From Marivivens sp. (GTDB taxonomy: Bacteria > Pseudomonadota > Alphaproteobacteria > Rhodobacterales > Rhodobacteraceae): a stretch of DNA of 42,463 nucleotides. This document shows, piece by piece, positions 1 to 8,582 of the stretch (position 1 is the stretch's first letter; each line of letters opens with the position of its first letter). The notes under the pieces are model-generated. The model had not been told where the DNA came from, made no database searches, and was given only the letters and a program-made list of their open reading frames with translations. The stretch covers positions 1 to 42,463 of the forward strand of contig JAURFB010000014.1 in the NCBI GenBank assembly GCA_030827165.1. The letters run 5' to 3'. Made by a program: the position numbers and the translations under genes.

Positions 1-649
1 CGCCCGAGATCACACCGCCGGCAAGTCCGATGATCACGGTGCGGCCGCTCATCGCGCGGAGGCGCCGGTGCCGGGTTCCTAGCAGATAGGCGGCCACAAA
101 TATTTCGGCCGTGAAAAGCCAGGCCACATAGGCGAGCGCCTCTTGTGAGGCACGAACGCCGATTCCGTCGGCAATCGAATAGGCGGCAACGGTCAGCGCC
201 GTGCCAAAGGCGGCCAGAACGCTGCCCTTGTGGGCGTGGCCAAGGCGGGATGGCCGCGCCAGAAGGAAGATCCCGCCCGAGATGGCGCCGATCCCGACCC
301 AGGCCAGCGGCGGCAGCGCCTCGCCCACCGCCACCCAGGCCCCGAGGGCCACCAGCAAGGGCGCGGCGCCACGGGCGATGGGATAGACGACCGACAGATC
401 GCCGCTGCCATAGGCCAGGTTGAGGAGATAGTAATAGCCCCAGTGGATCACGGTCGACGCGGCGATGAATTTCCACGAGGCCGGATCGGGCGCGGGCAGG
501 TTCAGCGCCAGGGCAAAGGCGGGGATCACATGGCCAAGCGCAATGAGGCCCAGCATGACCGTTCGGTCGCCCGCGCCCTTGATCAGCGCATTCCAAAGCG
601 CGTGCATCAGCGCCGCACACAAGACGATGGCGACAACGCCGGTGCTCAA
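1..649 (-). CDS. EamA/DMT-family permease, C-terminus off the window
   Basis: Conceptual translation of the minus strand gives 216 codons with no stop, running off the left edge. It begins Leu/Met-STGVVAIVLCAALMHALWN and has several hydrophobic helices, including a VYPIARGAAPLLVALGA segment typical of EamA drug/metabolite transporters. I chose a TTG start at 647-649 because it overlaps the pbfA stop in a TTGA and has a GGAGG 7 nt upstream; no ATG fits. It is the last visible gene of the phosphonate operon and translationally coupled to pbfA. A role in moving an aminophosphonate or a pathway product across the inner membrane is inferred from position only, since EamA proteins have very diverse substrates and may import or export. 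Confidence 0.85.
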   Translation of the reverse strand, partial: MSTGVVAIVLCAALMHALWNALIKGAGDRTVMLGLIALGHVIPAFALALNLPAPDPASWKFIAASTVIHWGYYYLLNLAYGSGDLSVVYPIARGAAPLLVALGAWVAVGEALPPLAWVGIGAISGGIFLLARPSRLGHAHKGSVLAAFGTALTVAAYSIADGIGVRASQEALAYVAWLFTAEIFVAAYLLGTRHRRLRAMSGRTVIIGLAGGVISG

Positions 650-1992
650 ATGGTCGCCTCCATGATCGCGGCGATCACGATATCGAGGGCGCGCGCGAGA
701 TCCTCGCGCGCAATGGTCAGCGGCGGCGAGAGGGTCAGCACCGATCCGGCGCTGATTTTGAACGAAAGCCCAGCCGCCAGCGCGGCATAATAGATACGCT
801 CGGCCAGTTCCGGCGCCGGTGTGCGGCTCTCGCGGCTCTCGACCATCTCGACGCCAAACATGAGGCCCCGCCCGCGAATGTCGCCGACATGTGCGTTGGC
901 GAAAAGCGCCTCGCGCAGCCGCTCCATGGCCCAGGCTCCAAGTTCCGCCGCCCGATTCACAAGCCCCTCGTCCTCGATAATCTCGATCGTGGTCAACGCG
1001 GCCCGCGCCGTGACCGGGTTCTTCTCGTGGGTATAATGGCCGATGGCGAAATCTCCGGCGACGTTCAGCCCGTCGCGCGCGATCACCGCCGCGATAGGCA
1101 GAATGCCACCGCCAAGCGCCTTGCCGAGCGTGACGATATCGGGGGTGATCCCGTCATGCTCGAAGGCAAACATCCGGCCCGTCTTGCCAAGTCCGGTCGG
1201 GATCTCGTCCATGATCAAGAGCGCCCCGTGCCGGTGGCACGCCTCCTGCACCGCTTTCCAATAGCCCGGCGGCGGCACAACCGGCACGGCGCGCATCGGC
1301 TCGGCAATCACGGCCGCCACATCGCCTTCGCGGCCAAGCACGTAATCGACCATCCTCGCGCAGGCGAGGCCACAGCTTTCCGGCCCCGCGTGCCCATAAG
1401 CGCAGTGATAGCAGTGGAACGGCGCGATATGTTCGGCGCCGGGCAAGAGGGGCCCCGCGATATGGCTACGGAAGGTCGCCTCGCCCCCGACCGACGAGGC
1501 GCCGAACCCCGCCCCGTGAAAGGCGTCCCAGAAGCTCAGCGTCTTGAACCGCCCTGTCGCCGCCCGCGCGAGCCGCAGAGCAACCTCGTTGGCATCCGAC
1601 CCGCCGGTGGTGAAGAGAACCCGCCCAAGATCGCCCGGCGCAACGGCCTTCAGTTTCTCGGCAAGCGCGACCGACACTTCATTGGTAAACCGCCTCGGCG
1701 AAAAGGGCAGGGCGTCAAGCTGATCCTTGATCGCCGCCACAAGGCGCGGATGGCCGTAGCCGATGAGGTGAACCGAGTTGCCGTGGAAATCCATATAGCG
1801 GTGGCCGGCGGTATCCTCGATCCAGATGCCTTCGGCCTTGGCTATCGTGGAAACGCAAGGCGAAGAGAGCGACTGGTGCAGAAACGCCTCCGCATCCCGC
1901 CGCAACAGATCGCGGGTCGGTGTATCCTTTTCTCGAGAAGCCCAGTCGGCCCGCGCCTTGGACGTATTGGCCTCACCCTCGGTATGGCGCAT
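646..1992 (-). CDS. pbfA: (R)-1-hydroxy-2-aminoethylphosphonate ammonia-lyase PbfA (class III aminotransferase fold)
   Basis: This 448-residue PLP enzyme has a class III aminotransferase fold. It has the PLP-binding GGSDANEVAL region near residue 130, Asp262 in LIMDEIPTG, and the Schiff-base Lys291 in TLGKALGGG. A Cys cluster (C194, C197, C207, C211) follows the FHCYHC motif. The FHGNSVHLIGYGHPRL stretch near residue 69 is, as I recall it, typical of PbfA, which eliminates ammonia from (R)-1-hydroxy-2-aminoethylphosphonate to give phosphonoacetaldehyde. It lies between phnY and the permease, the usual pbfA context in phnW-phnY-phnA clusters. The ATG at 1992 has GAAGGGG upstream. The alternative is another class III transaminase, but PhnW already covers transamination, so the lyase call fits better. 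Confidence 0.82.
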   Translation of the reverse strand: MRHTEGEANTSKARADWASREKDTPTRDLLRRDAEAFLHQSLSSPCVSTIAKAEGIWIEDTAGHRYMDFHGNSVHLIGYGHPRLVAAIKDQLDALPFSPRRFTNEVSVALAEKLKAVAPGDLGRVLFTTGGSDANEVALRLARAATGRFKTLSFWDAFHGAGFGASSVGGEATFRSHIAGPLLPGAEHIAPFHCYHCAYGHAGPESCGLACARMVDYVLGREGDVAAVIAEPMRAVPVVPPPGYWKAVQEACHRHGALLIMDEIPTGLGKTGRMFAFEHDGITPDIVTLGKALGGGILPIAAVIARDGLNVAGDFAIGHYTHEKNPVTARAALTTIEIIEDEGLVNRAAELGAWAMERLREALFANAHVGDIRGRGLMFGVEMVESRESRTPAPELAERIYYAALAAGLSFKISAGSVLTLSPPLTIAREDLARALDIVIAAIMEATI

Positions 1993-2038
1993 CCATCGCC
2001 CCTTCTTTTGGCCCCAAATACTCCCGCCGGAGGCGGCC

Positions 2039-3484
2039 CTACGGCCAGGGCAGCGAATAGGTCTTCACATTGGTGAAAAACTTCATCGCCTCGCTGACCC
2101 CTTCCTTCACGCCATTGCCGGAATCCTTGATCCCGCCAAAGGGCGAGGTCTCGATGCGGTAGCCGGGCTGCTCCCAGATATTCACGGTGCCCACGTTCAG
2201 CCCCTCGATAAAGGCCTGCATCCGGCGGAAATCGTTGGTGCAGACGCCAGACGACAGGCCAAAGGCGGTCGAGTTGGACAGGCGCATCACCTCGACGTCA
2301 TTGTCCGGCACCCGCACAATAGGAACGATGGGGCCGAAAGTTTCCTCCATGACAAGCTCGCTGTCATGCGGGACATGATCCACGACGATGGGGGGCAAAA
2401 GCGCCCCCTTGCGGCCCGGATCATAAAGAACCTTCGCCCCCTGCTTTTCCGCCATGTAGACGCGTTTCTCGAAAAGCTCGGCGGCCTTGGAATGGATCAC
2501 ACAGCCCAGCTCGGTCGCCGGGTCCATCGGGTCGCCAAACTTGATCGCTTTGGCCTTGGCCAGCACCAGCGGCACGAAGCGGTCGGCCACGCTTTCTTGC
2601 ACGAGGATGCGCTTGACGGCCGTGCAGCGCTGGCCCGAATTGCCGGTCGCGCCTGCCACGGCAATGGTGGCGGCTTTCTCCAGATCGGCATCGTCAAGGT
2701 CATTGAGGATGATGATCGGATCATTCCCTCCCAGCTCAAGCGCCGTGCGCTTATAGCCCGCCTTGCCGGCGATCATCTTGCCCACCGGGACGCCGCCGGT
2801 GAAGGTGATGATGTCGATGTTCTGGTTGGTGATCATCTCGTCGCCAATATCGGCCGGAAGGCCGGTGACGATCTGGAACATCTCCGGCGGCAGCCCCGCC
2901 TCATAAAGAATATCGGCCAGCGCGATGGCGGTCAGCGGTGTGAGCTCGGTCGGTTTGCAGACCATCTTGTTGTTGGTGGCAATCGACGGAGCGATCTTGT
3001 GGCTGACCATGTTGAGGGGGTGATTGAACGGCGTGATGGCCGAGATCGCCCGCACCGGCTCGCGCTTGGTATAGATCTTCCGCGCCTTGCCGTTGTGCGT
3101 CAGGTCACAGGAGAAGATCTGCCCGTCATCCTGAAGCGCCTGCGCTGCGGCGAAGGTATAGACGTCCTGCGCGCGCTTGGTCTCGTAGATGGCGTGCTGC
3201 CAGCAGATACCCAGCTCCAACACCAGCCATTTCGCCAGATACTCGCGCCGCTCGCCAATCAGCTCGCCCGTGCGCTTGAGGATCTGGCTGCGCTCGTAGC
3301 GGGTGAGCTTCGATTGGTAGTTCGCCGCAATCTCAAAGGCGCGGGCGGCGTGTTCGGCAGTGCCTGCCGGAACAGTGCCGACAACCTCGTCGGTATAGGG
3401 ATAGCGGACCTCGATCACCTTGTCGGTGAAGACCTTCTCGCCCCCGATGCGCATTCCCTCGTGGCGGATCTCGAAACTGGTCAT
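2039..3484 (-). CDS. phnY: Phosphonoacetaldehyde dehydrogenase PhnY
   Basis: This 481-residue aldehyde dehydrogenase should oxidise phosphonoacetaldehyde to phosphonoacetate with NAD+ in the cytoplasm. Visible family residues are Asn154 in TPFNHPLN, Glu250 in ALELGGNDP, and nucleophile Cys287 in [10 protein letters not shown]. The C-terminal [10 protein letters not shown] motif is typical of the superfamily. I start at ATG 3484, which has GGGGGAG six bases upstream, rather than at an in-frame TTG at 3502. The preceding gene phnA ends 14 bp upstream, and pbfA follows after a 46-bp gap. The specific substrate comes from the flanking phnA and phnW; by sequence alone it would only be an aldehyde dehydrogenase of the phosphonoacetaldehyde/succinate-semialdehyde type. 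Confidence 0.92.
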   Translation of the reverse strand: MTSFEIRHEGMRIGGEKVFTDKVIEVRYPYTDEVVGTVPAGTAEHAARAFEIAANYQSKLTRYERSQILKRTGELIGERREYLAKWLVLELGICWQHAIYETKRAQDVYTFAAAQALQDDGQIFSCDLTHNGKARKIYTKREPVRAISAITPFNHPLNMVSHKIAPSIATNNKMVCKPTELTPLTAIALADILYEAGLPPEMFQIVTGLPADIGDEMITNQNIDIITFTGGVPVGKMIAGKAGYKRTALELGGNDPIIILNDLDDADLEKAATIAVAGATGNSGQRCTAVKRILVQESVADRFVPLVLAKAKAIKFGDPMDPATELGCVIHSKAAELFEKRVYMAEKQGAKVLYDPGRKGALLPPIVVDHVPHDSELVMEETFGPIVPIVRVPDNDVEVMRLSNSTAFGLSSGVCTNDFRRMQAFIEGLNVGTVNIWEQPGYRIETSPFGGIKDSGNGVKEGVSEAMKFFTNVKTYSLPWP

Positions 3485-3498
3485 GGCGGCTCCCCCAG

Positions 3499-4743
3499 TC
3501 AAAGCGCGGCGGCGCGGGTGGCAAAGAAGAAAGCGTCGAAATTCCGCAGCCTGGGCGCGTTCGGCACGTCGAGCACACGGTTGACGATGAACGGGACCTC
3601 CTGCTCGGTCAGGCCGCCGTGCGAGCGCAGCGGCTCTTTGAGGGCGGCCAGATCGTGCCGGTGGGCCGAGGTGCCGATGGTCATGTTGACGGTCGAGATC
3701 ATCGTCAGATCGCCGATCCGGTCGGCGGGCAGCTCATAGGTGGCGACAGCCTCTTCCTTTGTCAGAACCTCGAGCATCCGGGGCAGCGCCTTCAGTCGGG
3801 AGATGATCTCTGCCCGGTCGGCGCCCTTCGGCAGATAAGTGGTGGCAAACGAGCCGAGCGCGCCATGATGGACCACATAAGGATCGGTGATCGGCAAGAT
3901 CACGCGGGCGGCATCCTTTCCGAGCCATTCGTCCATCAGGTCTTGCACATAGATCACTGCAGGCTCGCCCTTTTCGTCATGCTTGGGCTTCATGCCGTGA
4001 TCGGCGGTGACGACAATCGCAGCGCCAAGCGCGTCAAGTTCGCCCAGATAACGGTCGAACATGGCATAGAAATCCTTGGCGCCCTGCTCGTCGGGGGCGA
4101 ACTTGTGCTGGATATAGTCGGTGGTCGAAAGATACATCACATCCGGCGCCCACTCCTTGAGAAGCCTCACGCCGGCGGCAAAGACAAACTCGGACAGACC
4201 CGCCGAATAGACTTCGGGCACCGGCATCCCGAGCCAGGCGCTCGCATTTTCGATGCCGTGCTCGGCCAGGGTCGTGGCGCCTGACCGTTCGGACGAGAAG
4301 GCAATCGCCCGATCCTCGTCAAACCGCAGGCCCGCGCCAAGAAGGGCGCGCAGCTTGTCCTTGGCGGTGACGACAGCGACGCGGGCACCGGCCTCGTAGA
4401 AGCGTGAGAAGATGGTCGGCGCACGCAGGAAGCGCACATCGTTCATCATCACCTCTTCTCCGGTTTCGGGATCGTAGAGGTAGTTGCCGCAGATCCCGTG
4501 GACCGCAGGCGGACGGCCCGTGGCAATGGAGAGGTTGTTGGGGTTGGTGAACGACGGGATCACGGAATGGGCGAGGCGGTCGGTCCCGCTCTCGCGCATT
4601 TTCTTGAGGTTGGGCATCAGCCCATCGGCAATCGCAACATCCAGATACTCTGGCTCGCAGCCGTCAAGGCAGATGGCGATGGCACAGGTTTTCGGGGCGG
4701 GATAGGTGCGATCATTCGCCGTCACCGTGGGGAGGTTGGTCAT
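3499..4743 (-). CDS. phnA: Phosphonoacetate hydrolase PhnA
   Basis: This 414-residue member of the alkaline phosphatase superfamily hydrolyses the C-P bond of phosphonoacetate to acetate and phosphate using two zinc ions. Candidate active-site residues are Asp27 ([11 protein letters not shown]), nucleophile Thr66 (PSFTNPNN), Asp209 and His213 ([10 protein letters not shown]), Asp248 and His249 (TADHGM), and His375 (RSHGGL). These are the ligands expected of PhnA. The length matches the family. The ATG at 4743 has AAGGAAAG upstream. It is the final, phosphate-releasing step, and its place between phnW and phnY marks the PhnW-PhnY-PhnA route rather than the PhnX phosphonatase route. Confidence 0.93.
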   Translation of the reverse strand: MTNLPTVTANDRTYPAPKTCAIAICLDGCEPEYLDVAIADGLMPNLKKMRESGTDRLAHSVIPSFTNPNNLSIATGRPPAVHGICGNYLYDPETGEEVMMNDVRFLRAPTIFSRFYEAGARVAVVTAKDKLRALLGAGLRFDEDRAIAFSSERSGATTLAEHGIENASAWLGMPVPEVYSAGLSEFVFAAGVRLLKEWAPDVMYLSTTDYIQHKFAPDEQGAKDFYAMFDRYLGELDALGAAIVVTADHGMKPKHDEKGEPAVIYVQDLMDEWLGKDAARVILPITDPYVVHHGALGSFATTYLPKGADRAEIISRLKALPRMLEVLTKEEAVATYELPADRIGDLTMISTVNMTIGTSAHRHDLAALKEPLRSHGGLTEQEVPFIVNRVLDVPNAPRLRNFDAFFFATRAAAL

Positions 4744-4758
4744 CGGTCTTTCCTTATT

Positions 4759-5943
4759 TCAAGCGGCAAGTTTCTTGCGTTCTTCCAATGCGGCGGCGGG
4801 CGGCGCGGCGCTTTCCACACCCATTTCCGCCAGCGCGTCGCGGGCGGCCCCGACCACGCGGGTCATGACGTGTTCATCCATTCTTCCGATCACGCCGATG
4901 CGGAAGCTGTCCACGACGGTAAGTTTGCCGGGATAGATGATGAAACCCTTCTGCTTCATCAGATCGTAGAAGTTCGAAAAGACGAAATTCGGATCGGCAG
5001 GGCAAAAGAAGGTCACGATGATCGGCGAGAGCCAGCGCGAGGCGAGTAGGGTCTCGAACCCGAGGCCGCGCATCCCTTCGACCATGACGTCGCGGTTGCG
5101 GGCATAACGCGCGCCGCGGCCGGAAACACCACCCTCGGCCTCGTGCAGCTTCAACGCCTCGATGAAGGCCGCGACCACATGGGTCGGCGGGGTGTAGCGC
5201 CACTGGCCGGTCTTTTCCATGTTGGCCCACTGGGCGTGGACATCGAGGGCGAGCGAGTGGCTGTTGCCCTTGGAGGCTTCGAGGAGCGATGTCCTGGCGA
5301 TGACAAAACCGAAGCCGGGAACACCCTCGATGCATTTGTTGGCTGACGAGACGAAGGCCTCGAACTTGATCTTGGAGGGCTCGAGCGGCACCGCGCCAAA
5401 AGCTGACATGCTGTCGATCAAGAGCTTGCGCCCAGCGGCATAGGTTGCCTCGGAAATTTCCTCGATCGGGTTGAGGATGCCCGAACTGGTCTCGCAATGG
5501 ATTGCAAGGACATGGGTGATCGAAGGATCGTCAGCGAGTATACGGGCCACCTCGTCGCCACGCGGCGGAAGGTAATCGCCCTTGTCGAGCAGCACCTTCG
5601 CGCGGCCAAGATAGTCCATCGTCGTTGCCGCACGGAGGCCATAGGCGCCGTTGGCGAGAACCAGAACCTTGCCATCGCGCGGAACGAAGCTGCCGAGCAT
5701 CGCCTCGACACAGAACGAGCCCGAGCCTTGCATCGGCACGCAATCATATTGATCCGACCACTCGCCCAAAAGCGCCAGCAGGCGGCGGCGCATATCGCGG
5801 GTCATGGCGCGGAAATCGTCGTCCCAGCTGCCCCAATCTTTCAGCATCGCTTGCTTGACCTCATAGGCCGTGGTCAGCGGGCCGGGGGTGAGAAGATAGG
5901 GTTCGCCCATCTTTGGCGGGGGAAAGGCGTTTGCGGCAGTCAT
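4759..5943 (-). CDS. phnW: 2-aminoethylphosphonate:pyruvate transaminase PhnW
   Basis: This 394-residue class V PLP aminotransferase transfers the amino group of 2-aminoethylphosphonate to pyruvate, giving phosphonoacetaldehyde and alanine. The N-terminal LLTPGPLTT motif, Asp177 in LLIDSMSAFG and the PLP lysine Lys203 in SSANKCIEGVPGF are all present and diagnostic of PhnW. I start at ATG 5943, preceded by a GGAG; a longer frame reaching 5988 would need a TTG. It is the first gene of the operon, transcribed away from the LysR gene, so its promoter must lie in 5944-6043, where the direct repeats are. Confidence 0.95.
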   Translation of the reverse strand: MTAANAFPPPKMGEPYLLTPGPLTTAYEVKQAMLKDWGSWDDDFRAMTRDMRRRLLALLGEWSDQYDCVPMQGSGSFCVEAMLGSFVPRDGKVLVLANGAYGLRAATTMDYLGRAKVLLDKGDYLPPRGDEVARILADDPSITHVLAIHCETSSGILNPIEEISEATYAAGRKLLIDSMSAFGAVPLEPSKIKFEAFVSSANKCIEGVPGFGFVIARTSLLEASKGNSHSLALDVHAQWANMEKTGQWRYTPPTHVVAAFIEALKLHEAEGGVSGRGARYARNRDVMVEGMRGLGFETLLASRWLSPIIVTFFCPADPNFVFSNFYDLMKQKGFIIYPGKLTVVDSFRIGVIGRMDEHVMTRVVGAARDALAEMGVESAAPPAAALEERKKLAA

Positions 5944-5996
5944 GGAGGGCTCCGGTCCCGAGAGGATTCGAGGCGGAAATTGACGCAAGCAAAGCT

Positions 5997-6042
5997 ATAT
6001 GTAAAATCTTTAAATAGTATCACTCGATATGTGGAATCTATA
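5997..6042. promoter_or_regulatory. Paired direct repeats, candidate LysR-type regulator sites
   Basis: Two 16-bp copies, ATATGTAAAATCTTTA (5997-6012) and ATATGTGGAATCTATA (6027-6042), match at 13 of 16 positions and are spaced 30 bp start to start, about three helical turns. They sit in an unusually AT-rich 100-bp region between phnW and the divergent LysR gene. The second copy abuts the GTG start of the regulator. Paired sites on one DNA face are common for LysR-type activators. Binding by this regulator is inferred. Confidence 0.55.
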
Positions 6043-6043
6043 A

Positions 6044-6916
6044 GTGCGCTACAGCCAGATACGTGCCTTTCATCAGGTGGCCCTGCACGGCGGCTTTTCC
6101 CGCGCGGCCGAAATGCTCAACCAGACCCAGCCGGCCCTGTCTGATCAGGTGCGTCGGCTCGAGGAGGAGCACGACGTCCTGCTCTTTCACCGCGAGGGGC
6201 GGCGCATCCGGCTGACCGAGGCGGGCGAGGCGCTATTGCTGCTGACCCGCAGGTTCTTCGAGGCCGAGGATGCGATCGCCTCGCACCTTGAGCATTCCCG
6301 CGCCGCGCTTGCGGGCAAGCTTCGGATCATGGCCGACTCAGCGCTGCACATCACTGGCGCGCTGGGCCGCTTCCGTGCGCGGCACCCGGAGGTGTTTGTC
6401 GAGATCAGCACCGGCAATTCCGAGCAAGTGCTGGCAGCACTCCGCGCCTACGAGGTCGAGATCGGGATCGTTGGCAGCGTCAGCCCCGCGCCGGACCTTG
6501 AGATGCTCGACCTCGGCGAGACGCCCATCGTCGCCATTGCCGCGCGGGGGCTTTTGCCGGCCGGGACCGTGAGCCTCAGCCTCGAGGATCTGCGGCGCCA
6601 TCCGCTCGTATTCCGCGAAAAGGGATCGCGCACCCGGCAGGGGCTTGAGCAAGAGGCCCGCCGGCGGGGCGTTCGTCTTGCGCCCGCGATCGAGGTCGAG
6701 GGCCGCGAGGCGATGCGCGAGGTCGTCGCCTCAGGCGCGGGAATCGGCTTTGTGTCCGAGGCCGAACAGGGATTTGATCCACGCATCGAACGGGTGCTTT
6801 TGTCAGGTGTCAGCCTGAGCATGCGGGAAACGGCCGTTCATCTGACGATGCGTCGCACATTGCCCGCCATCCGCGCCTTCATGGCCGAGATTGCGGCACG
6901 ACCGGCTCTGAGCTGA
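6044..6916 (+). CDS. LysR-family transcriptional regulator of the phosphonate operon
   Basis: This 290-residue LysR-type regulator has an N-terminal winged helix-turn-helix (residues 1-60, with FSRAAEMLNQTQPALSDQVR as the recognition region) and a C-terminal substrate-binding-like effector domain. It starts at GTG 6044, immediately after an AT-rich repeat region. It is divergent from phnW, the standard arrangement for a LysR regulator of the adjacent catabolic operon. The likely inducer is an aminophosphonate or phosphonoacetaldehyde, which is inference only. Autorepression is plausible because one repeat overlaps its translation start region. It converges on the methyltransferase gene 48 bp downstream. 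Confidence 0.9.
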   Translation: MRYSQIRAFHQVALHGGFSRAAEMLNQTQPALSDQVRRLEEEHDVLLFHREGRRIRLTEAGEALLLLTRRFFEAEDAIASHLEHSRAALAGKLRIMADSALHITGALGRFRARHPEVFVEISTGNSEQVLAALRAYEVEIGIVGSVSPAPDLEMLDLGETPIVAIAARGLLPAGTVSLSLEDLRRHPLVFREKGSRTRQGLEQEARRRGVRLAPAIEVEGREAMREVVASGAGIGFVSEAEQGFDPRIERVLLSGVSLSMRETAVHLTMRRTLPAIRAFMAEIAARPALS

Positions 6917-6937
6917 CTTTGGCGCGACGTGAAGCGG

Positions 6938-6957
6938 ATTGGGGTCTTAAACCCAAT
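6938..6957. terminator. Weak hairpin between convergent genes
   Basis: ATTGGG (6938-6943) can pair with CCCAAT (6952-6957), separated by an 8-nt loop and followed on the plus strand by TTTA. It lies in the 48-bp gap between the convergent LysR and methyltransferase genes, where a shared terminator would be expected. The stem is short, so this is tentative. Confidence 0.35.
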
Positions 6958-6964
6958 TTACCCT

Positions 6965-7477
6965 TCAGGAGCGGCGCACGAACAGGAAGCCACGCCGTGA
7001 AAATTCCGTTTGCCAGGTGGCCTCATGGGCAGAGATAACCGACCCGAAATCTCCGATGTTGGAGGCTTCGTCGGCGATCAATAGCCAGCCCTGCTCGTTC
7101 ACGTGATCAAGCATTGTCTTGAGCGTCGACAGTCGTGCCGAGCGAACCAGCATATGCAACGTCCGGTCAATCAGAACGATGTCAAACATCCCATCAGGCT
7201 CGTAGGTCGCAGTGTCTGCCACAACGCCCTCAATGGGCAGGTTTTCCCGCGCTGCCACGGCTTTGAGGTCGCGGATTCCGTTCGTCGAGATATCCACCCC
7301 GACAACTCTATGCCCTTTTCTTGCGATGAAGATTGCATCGCGCCCTTGTCCGCATCCGATATCCAAGACCCGGACGTTCTGCTGATCAAGCTGGACAAAG
7401 AAGTCGACGAAAACCGAAGTTGGTTTCCCCAAAGCGTCGCGGGTCTCGCCGTATAGTTTGTCATAGTCATAGGCCAT
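6965..7477 (-). CDS. Class I SAM-dependent methyltransferase, substrate unknown
   Basis: This is a protein of about 170 residues with a Rossmann methyltransferase domain. Motif I is VLDIGCGQGRDAIFIARKG, the acidic residue after strand 2 lies in VVGVDIS, and a later strand is FDIVLIDRTLHML. It resembles TehB-like and generic Methyltransf_11/25 proteins. I prefer ATG 7477 (MAYDYDKLYGE), which looks like the natural N-terminus of such proteins. An upstream in-frame ATG at 7618 has an AGGTGG in front of it and would add 47 residues, so the start is uncertain. Base composition is visibly less GC-rich than in neighbouring genes, which hints at different ancestry. The gene ahead of it is the HisN-like phosphatase on the same strand. 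Confidence 0.75.
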   Translation of the reverse strand: MAYDYDKLYGETRDALGKPTSVFVDFFVQLDQQNVRVLDIGCGQGRDAIFIARKGHRVVGVDISTNGIRDLKAVAARENLPIEGVVADTATYEPDGMFDIVLIDRTLHMLVRSARLSTLKTMLDHVNEQGWLLIADEASNIGDFGSVISAHEATWQTEFSRRGFLFVRRS

Positions 7478-7633
7478 GGCATCAGCGTTAGCGGATCGGC
7501 CATCGGATAACCAACTGAAATATTTCGTGAACCAAGGCAAAAGCCCGGCTAGCGGACCTTGGTGCCGTTTGTCGCCAACCTCAGCCACCAGTCCATGGCT
7601 TTCGAACGCTCCCGGCATCCCCGCCAGCCACCT

Positions 7634-8434
7634 CTAACCCTTTAGAATCCCGATCAATTCGGCATGCAACTCGGGCGTTGCGGCGGCGGCGACGCGCACG
7701 TCTGATCCCATGCCAAGGGGCCGGCCTTCCCAGTCGGTGATCTTGCCGCCCGCCTCTTCGACGAGGAGCGAGACGGGCAGATAGTCGTAAGGCTCCAGGT
7801 CGCAATCGACGACCGCATCGATATGGCCGGCCGCCAAGAGCGCATAGGGCGCGCAGTCATAGCTGTAGCGGCGCTCGCGGCCCGAGGCCATCAGGCGGGC
7901 ATGCACGTCGGGCCAGCCGCGCCAGATCTTTTCGCCCTCGTTGATATAAAGGATCGCCCCGCCAAGGTCGGTCCGGCCCGAGGTTGAAATCGGCGTGGTT
8001 CCCAGAAAAGCGCCGTCGCCCCGGGCGGCCGAATAGATTTCGGACAGGGCGGGCAGGCTCACCACCGAAGCCTGCATCTGCCCCTCGACCATGCGCCCGA
8101 TCAGCATGCCGAACAGCGGGTGACCCGAGATGAAACTGCGTGTGCCGTCAATGGGGTCGATGATCCAAAGCCCGCTGCCCGTGCCTTCTGTCTGGCCAAA
8201 CTCCTCGCCGAAGATGCCGTCATCTGGAAACCCGGCGTCGATCAGGCTGCGCAGCTTTTCCTCGACAGCGCGGTCGGCCCGCGTGACGGGGCTATCGTCG
8301 GCCTTGGTCTCGATGCTGAGGTATTTGCGGAAATAAGACATCGACACAGGGGTCGCGGCCTTCGCCATGGCAGTTGCCGCCGCCCGAACCTGAGCCGGGG
8401 TCTGGCGCTTTGCGGGGGAAGCGGGGCTGTCCAT
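7634..8434 (-). CDS. Inositol monophosphatase-family phosphatase, HisN-like
   Basis: This 266-residue Mg2+-dependent phosphatase belongs to the FIG/IMPase superfamily. It has the metal-binding GEEFG motif, the signature WIIDPIDGTRSF, and the C-terminal DLEPYDYLPVSLLVEEAGG block, in which an Asp binds the third metal. The pattern fits histidinol-phosphate phosphatase (HisN) and SuhB-like enzymes. Specificity cannot be fixed here, as no other his genes are nearby. It is divergent from the phosphonate-monoester-hydrolase-like gene, with a large inverted repeat between them, so a scavenging role on an organophosphate is possible. An internal Met at residue 23 is a possible alternative start. Confidence 0.82.
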   Translation of the reverse strand: MDSPASPAKRQTPAQVRAAATAMAKAATPVSMSYFRKYLSIETKADDSPVTRADRAVEEKLRSLIDAGFPDDGIFGEEFGQTEGTGSGLWIIDPIDGTRSFISGHPLFGMLIGRMVEGQMQASVVSLPALSEIYSAARGDGAFLGTTPISTSGRTDLGGAILYINEGEKIWRGWPDVHARLMASGRERRYSYDCAPYALLAAGHIDAVVDCDLEPYDYLPVSLLVEEAGGKITDWEGRPLGMGSDVRVAAAATPELHAELIGILKG

Positions 8435-8471
8435 GTCGGGCCGTTGTCGCTAAATCGGAACGTTTTTGGGT

Positions 8472-8508
8472 GATTTCTGCATGTGCATTACCATATGCAC
8501 ACAGAATC
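8472..8508. promoter_or_regulatory. Inverted repeat in the divergent promoter region
   Basis: TGTGCAT (8482-8488) and ATGCACA (8495-8501) form perfect 7-bp arms around a 6-bp centre. The repeat extends outward imperfectly as GATTTCTG (8472-8479) and CAGAATC (8502-8508). It lies between the divergent HisN-like gene (start 8434) and the hydrolase gene (start 8583), in a locally AT-rich stretch. This is the expected place for a shared operator. No regulator gene is adjacent. Confidence 0.5.
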
Positions 8509-8582
8509 ACACAAAATGCCACATACTTCTTGATCCGACTCACTTGGCGGTATTTGCTCGTCCCAAGATCAGGGGGGGCCGG

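Noticed and set aside
889-3739. Long plus-strand open frames (889-2076 and 1826-3739) across pbfA and phnY
   Set aside because: They lie antisense to genes with intact catalytic motifs and lack any recognisable domain or ribosome site.
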